8,222 bases of DNA from NCBI GenBank assembly GCA_947483545.1, contig CANKNP010000241.1, forward strand, positions 1 to 8,222. Direction: 5' to 3'. The position numbers and the translations under genes were made by a program. Of this stretch, positions 4,940 to 8,222 are shown in pieces (position 1 is the first letter of the stretch; each line of letters begins with the position of its first letter). The notes beneath the pieces are model-generated. The model saw nothing but the letters and a program-made list of their open reading frames with translations. It was not told where the DNA came from and searched no databases. The DNA is from Deltaproteobacteria bacterium (GTDB taxonomy: Bacteria; Myxococcota; UBA796; SXON01).

Positions 4940-7015
4940 TCACCCGGTGAGCGTCGGAAGCCGAACGACGAATGTGGCTCCCCGCCCCGGCTCGGAGGAG
5001 ACCTGGATTTCTCCGCCGTGGGCATCCACCAGGCGCCGGCTGATCGCAAGCCCCAGGCCGGTCCCGCCAGCGCGCGTCGTGTGGAAGGGTACAAACAGCT
5101 TGTTCAGGTTCTCTGCGGTAATGCCCGACCCGGTATCCGCCACGGCGATCTCGACCCAGTCCTCCCTTCGGCGCGTGGTCACGGTGAGTACGCCACCGGT
5201 TGGCATCGCCTGGATGGCGTTGTGCAGGAGGTTCACCAGCACCTGACCGATCCGCGCCGTGTCCACGGCGATCGGAGGAAGATCGTCGGCCAGCGACTCG
5301 ACGGGGGTGACGTTTGGGGGCAGACCCTGGGCGCGCAGCAGGCCCAGCGCGCGACCGACGAGCGTGTTGATGGGGGCCTCGGACCGCTCGAGTTGGAGCG
5401 GCCGAGCGTAGTCCAGAAAGTTACCGACCACGATGTCGAGACGGTTGGCTTCGTCGACGATCACCTGGAGCATCTCCCGTGCTTCCGGGCCCACTTCTTC
5501 GGTCTGAAGGTACTGCGCCGCGCCCTTCAGGCCGGCGAGCGGGTTTCGGATCTCGTGCGCGAGCCCTGCCGCCATCTCCCCCATGGCGGCCAGGCGCCGA
5601 CGCTGCTCCAGCGACGCGATCTCGCGCGCATTGGACAGGACCAGCCGGCATCGGTCCGCGAGCAGGCCCAGCCGTGCGACTTCGTCCGCTGAATACCCGT
5701 CAGACCAGCTCTCGTCTCGGAGCGCGAGCCAGCCGAGGACGTCGGAGCCAACCCGGATCGGCACCGCAAGGTCTGCGCCGAGCGCGCCCAGGATCTCCGC
5801 GAGGTCGGCGCTCTCGCGATCGACTCGCCCGCGCCGGGTGAGTTCGTGTCGCTGATACGCTGCAACTCCCCGGGCAAATCCCCCGGCGAACGGATCGGTT
5901 GCCAGCTTCGCGGGCGGGACGTCGTCGGGTGGACCTCGACTGCCGGCGCGTCGAAACACCTCGAGTCTTGGATCCCACAGGTACATGCTCAAGCGGGAGG
6001 CCCGACCGGAGGCATGAAGGGCTCCGAGGACCCGCTCCACCAGGACGTCGCTGGATATGAATCCTGGTAGCTCCACGATCAGGTGGTCTACCGTCTCGGC
6101 GAGCACTTGGCCGCGCCGGTTGAATAGTCGATTGGTGAAGCGGTGAACTTGCGCCGCGACCGGCTCGTACGCTGCTAGAAACACGAGCGACGTGAGAAAC
6201 AGCTGGAAGGTGCTGTGGAACGGGTAGGCGGTGAAGGTGTCGACCCAAACGAAGGTCAGGCTGTCGACCAACAGCAGGAGGCCGGCCGAGAGCCCGAGGG
6301 CGGCGAGGCGTGCGCTCACCTCGTTGAGATCGACGAGACGGTAGGAGATCACCGACCCATGCATCAAGAGGATGGCGACTGCGGTGAAAACCGTTGAAAA
6401 AGGAGGGATGGCACCCTGTAATGCCACCCCACGACTCGCGAGGGACAGATGGCCGGGGTCGACCGGCGAGCCGAGGCTCCGAGCGAGCTGCTCGACGGCC
6501 GCGGTGGCGACCGCGAGCGCGATGAGCGCGCCGAGGCTGCGGAGGCGAGTCCGTTCCACCGGCAGAGCCCCGGGGCCCGCTCCCTGCCACAACCGCTGAA
6601 AAACAAACAAGAAGGAAAGAAACGCGAGGATGCCCAGGGCGACCTCGGCGGGGGAGGACCGCGGCGCGTCGAGCCAGCGGGCGGCGTGGAGCGCGGTGAG
6701 GGAGGGGACGAGTACCGCCGAGGCGGTCCACAGGGGGAGGGTGTACCGGGAGCGCGGGAGGTCGTCCCGCGCCACGATCCGGTCGACCACCGCGAGCGTC
6801 GCAGCGGGGACAAGCCCCCCGGCGGCCATGAAGCCGAGGCGGAGGAGTCCCAGGCCCGGCAGCAGCGAGAGCGCGAACGCAGCGTAGGCGATGCCGAGGA
6901 CCGTCCCGAGAAGCAGGAAGGCCTGCCTCTCCGGAGCTTGGCGATCCGCCAGCCAAGCTCGGGTGGACAGCCCGATCGCCTCCACCGACACGAGGAAGTA
7001 GAGGAGTGCCGTCAC
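4940..7015 (-). CDS. Multi-span membrane sensor histidine kinase with GAF domain (NtrB-like kinase core)
   Basis: From GTG 7015 the protein has 691 residues. The first half (about 1-300) holds eight or nine hydrophobic helices, for example 2-20, the FLLLGTVLGIAYAAF stretch and LGLSAGLLLLVDSL. A GAF-like domain follows (about 315-465). The kinase core has the H box AHEIRNPLAGLKGAAQ with phospho-acceptor His487, the N box NLLHNAIQAM with Asn599, the G1 box DTGSGI, the F box PFHTT and the G2 box GTGLGLAISRRL. The core resembles NtrB/AtoS-type kinases that feed sigma54-activator response regulators. The overall plan also resembles PrsK-like kinases, but no response regulator is in the window. The start is uncertain: no ribosome-binding site precedes GTG 7015. 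The frame continues to an ATG at 7204, but that extension is Arg-rich and lies antisense to selA, so I excluded it. The signal it senses is unknown. Confidence 0.93.
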   Translation of the reverse strand: MTALLYFLVSVEAIGLSTRAWLADRQAPERQAFLLLGTVLGIAYAAFALSLLPGLGLLRLGFMAAGGLVPAATLAVVDRIVARDDLPRSRYTLPLWTASAVLVPSLTALHAARWLDAPRSSPAEVALGILAFLSFLFVFQRLWQGAGPGALPVERTRLRSLGALIALAVATAAVEQLARSLGSPVDPGHLSLASRGVALQGAIPPFSTVFTAVAILLMHGSVISYRLVDLNEVSARLAALGLSAGLLLLVDSLTFVWVDTFTAYPFHSTFQLFLTSLVFLAAYEPVAAQVHRFTNRLFNRRGQVLAETVDHLIVELPGFISSDVLVERVLGALHASGRASRLSMYLWDPRLEVFRRAGSRGPPDDVPPAKLATDPFAGGFARGVAAYQRHELTRRGRVDRESADLAEILGALGADLAVPIRVGSDVLGWLALRDESWSDGYSADEVARLGLLADRCRLVLSNAREIASLEQRRRLAAMGEMAAGLAHEIRNPLAGLKGAAQYLQTEEVGPEAREMLQVIVDEANRLDIVVGNFLDYARPLQLERSEAPINTLVGRALGLLRAQGLPPNVTPVESLADDLPPIAVDTARIGQVLVNLLHNAIQAMPTGGVLTVTTRRREDWVEIAVADTGSGITAENLNKLFVPFHTTRAGGTGLGLAISRRLVDAHGGEIQVSSEPGRGATFVVRLPTLTG

Positions 7016-7080
7016 CGGTGTTGTGTATCGCGGTTGACGACTCGCCGCGTCGGCGGCACGCTTCGACCCGGGGGGGACAG
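7016..7080. other. Divergent gap between histidine kinase and selA
   Basis: This 65-bp stretch must hold, or lie close to, the start signals for both divergent genes if the chosen starts are right. TTGACG at 7034-7039 is a possible -35 for selA, but the base run 17 bp later (CACGCT) is a poor -10. GGGGGGGA just before the selA GTG may act as a purine-rich ribosome-binding site. No convincing promoter was found for the kinase. Confidence 0.3.
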
Positions 7081-8222
7081 GTGGAGTCTCGTTTGCGTCA
7101 ATTGCCCGCCGTCGATGCCTTGGCCGCCGACGAGCGTCTGGGCGGCTACCCGCGCCGACTCGTCGTTTCGGCGTGTCGCGCTGAGATCGCTGTTTGGCGC
7201 GCACGCCTCCTCGAGGGAACGGCCTCCGCCATACCGGATCTCGCGCCAGCGATCCTGGCCCGCGCCGAGTTCCTCCTCACGGGGCGCCTGCATCGGGTCC
7301 TGAATGCGACCGGAGTCGTCGTCCACACCAACCTGGGCCGATCCCCTTGGTCGCAGCGCGCAATTCGGGCTGCGACCTCGATTGCAGGCGGGTACTGCAA
7401 CCTCGAGGTCGACCTGGCGCTTGGTGTGCGCGGCGGCAGGATGGATGCCGTCAGCGCACAGCTTCGCTACTTGGTCGGGTCAGAAGCAGCCTTGGTAGTC
7501 AATAATTGCGCTGCCGCGGTCCTGCTCGCGCTCAGCGCGCTGGCCGGGGGACGCGATGTGGTCGTCTCGCGCGGCGAGTTGGTCGAGATCGGCGGGTCTT
7601 TTCGCGTTCCGGAGGTCATTGCCTCGGGCGGCGCCCGGCTCGTGGAAGTCGGTACGACGAATCGCACCCGCGTGGCCGACTTTGAGGCGGCGACAACCTC
7701 CGCTACAGCGGTCTGGCTCCGCGTACATCCGTCGAATTTCCGGCAGAGCGGGTTCGTTGAATCGCCGGATCGCGCCGCTCAAGCCGCTGCGGCCCATGCT
7801 CGGGGGGTGCTCCTTCTCGAGGACCTGGGTTCGGGTGCGCTCGAGGACTTCCAGGGAGAGCCGGGCGTACGGTCGGTGCTCGCCAGTGGCGTAGACCTCG
7901 CGATGTTCTCGGGCGACAAGTTGCTTGGGGGACCGCAGGCTGGCGTGCTCGTCGGGCGCGCGGAGCTCGTGGAGCGCGCGGTGCGGCACCCGCTCTACCG
8001 CGCGCTGCGGGTGGACAAGGTCATCCTCGGTGCGCTCGAGGCCACGTTCGGTGGCTGGGCGGCTGAAGAGCCGAACCCGGTTTCCCTCGCGATCCTCGCG
8101 TCCGAGGAGGTGCTGCGCTCGCGGGCCGCACGTCTACTGGAGGCCCTCGAGGGGGAAGGCGTGCGTGCGGAATTGGCGAGGGGCGAGGGAGTGGTCGGCG
8201 GAGGAGCGCTCCCCGGGGAGTC
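7081..8222 (+). CDS. selA: L-seryl-tRNA(Sec) selenium transferase SelA (partial, C-terminus off the right edge)
   Basis: SelA is a pyridoxal-phosphate enzyme that converts seryl-tRNA(Sec) to selenocysteinyl-tRNA(Sec) using selenophosphate. The frame from GTG 7081 gives 380 codons before the window ends, against about 460 for full SelA. The N-terminus LRQLPAVDAL matches the conserved QLPAID start region, which supports GTG 7081 over in-frame GTG 7018 and TTG 7021. Further hallmarks in order are HTNLGR, VNNCAAAVLL, SRGELVEIGGSFR, EVGTTNRT, DLGSG and SGDKLLGGPQAG, where Lys280 is the PLP-binding lysine. It points to selenoprotein synthesis in this organism; selB, the tRNA and a selenophosphate synthetase are not visible here. 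Cys143 replaces the middle asparagine common in the NNNAAAV motif. It is divergent from the histidine kinase. Confidence 0.96.
   Translation, partial: MESRLRQLPAVDALAADERLGGYPRRLVVSACRAEIAVWRARLLEGTASAIPDLAPAILARAEFLLTGRLHRVLNATGVVVHTNLGRSPWSQRAIRAATSIAGGYCNLEVDLALGVRGGRMDAVSAQLRYLVGSEAALVVNNCAAAVLLALSALAGGRDVVVSRGELVEIGGSFRVPEVIASGGARLVEVGTTNRTRVADFEAATTSATAVWLRVHPSNFRQSGFVESPDRAAQAAAAHARGVLLLEDLGSGALEDFQGEPGVRSVLASGVDLAMFSGDKLLGGPQAGVLVGRAELVERAVRHPLYRALRVDKVILGALEATFGGWAAEEPNPVSLAILASEEVLRSRAARLLEALEGEGVRAELARGEGVVGGGALPGE

Noticed and set aside
5700..6956. 418-codon minus-strand open frame overlapping the kinase in another frame
   Set aside because: Very Arg/Pro/Gly/Ser-rich, no motifs, and wholly inside the kinase gene, whose own frame carries all expected boxes.
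1..8222. tRNA, rRNA, CRISPR array, insertion sequence, riboswitch or in-frame UGA selenoprotein
   Set aside because: No cloverleaf, repeat-spacer pattern, transposase motif, terminal inverted repeats or interrupted reading frame was seen on either strand.

Overview
This is a GC-rich bacterial window with tightly packed genes. The style (Arg/Ala-rich proteins, GTG starts, a selenocysteine pathway gene, an HTTM-family membrane protein) fits a deltaproteobacterial or Myxococcota-like genome. That placement is an impression from composition and gene content, not from a database comparison.

Layout: (1) 1-424, minus strand, runs off the left edge: a histidine-cluster membrane protein of the fatty acid hydroxylase / sterol desaturase type. 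(2) 425-528: a compact, AT-rich divergent control region with two near-identical 16-bp palindromes (ATGACG-N4-CGTCAT). One lies in the spacer after a consensus TTGACA; the other covers the probable transcription start. (3) 529-1272, plus: a small alpha/beta-hydrolase lipoprotein. (4) 1364-2299, plus: a secreted serine D-alanyl-D-alanine carboxypeptidase-like protein (peptidase S11 / PBP fold). (5) A probable minus-strand operon, read 7015 to 2300: a multi-membrane-span GAF sensor histidine kinase, an uncharacterised membrane-anchored protein, an HTTM (vitamin-K-dependent carboxylase-like) protein, ApaG and a SlyD-type FKBP prolyl isomerase. (6) 7081-8222, plus, runs off the right edge: selA, L-seryl-tRNA(Sec) selenium transferase.

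How they may work together: the left part looks like lipid and envelope functions under a palindrome-binding (possibly TetR-type) repressor not present here. The central minus-strand run joins a signalling kinase, the HTTM protein with its partner (4-nt start/stop overlap), and two small housekeeping-type proteins (apaG, slyD) by short gaps or overlaps, so co-transcription is plausible. The carboxypeptidase and slyD converge with no bases between their stop codons. The kinase and selA diverge from a gap of about 65 bp. No cytosine-rich repeat array, insertion sequence, tRNA, rRNA or CRISPR was seen. I did not find a clearly novel system. The most unexplained elements are the twin-operator control region and the HTTM/partner pair behind the histidine kinase.
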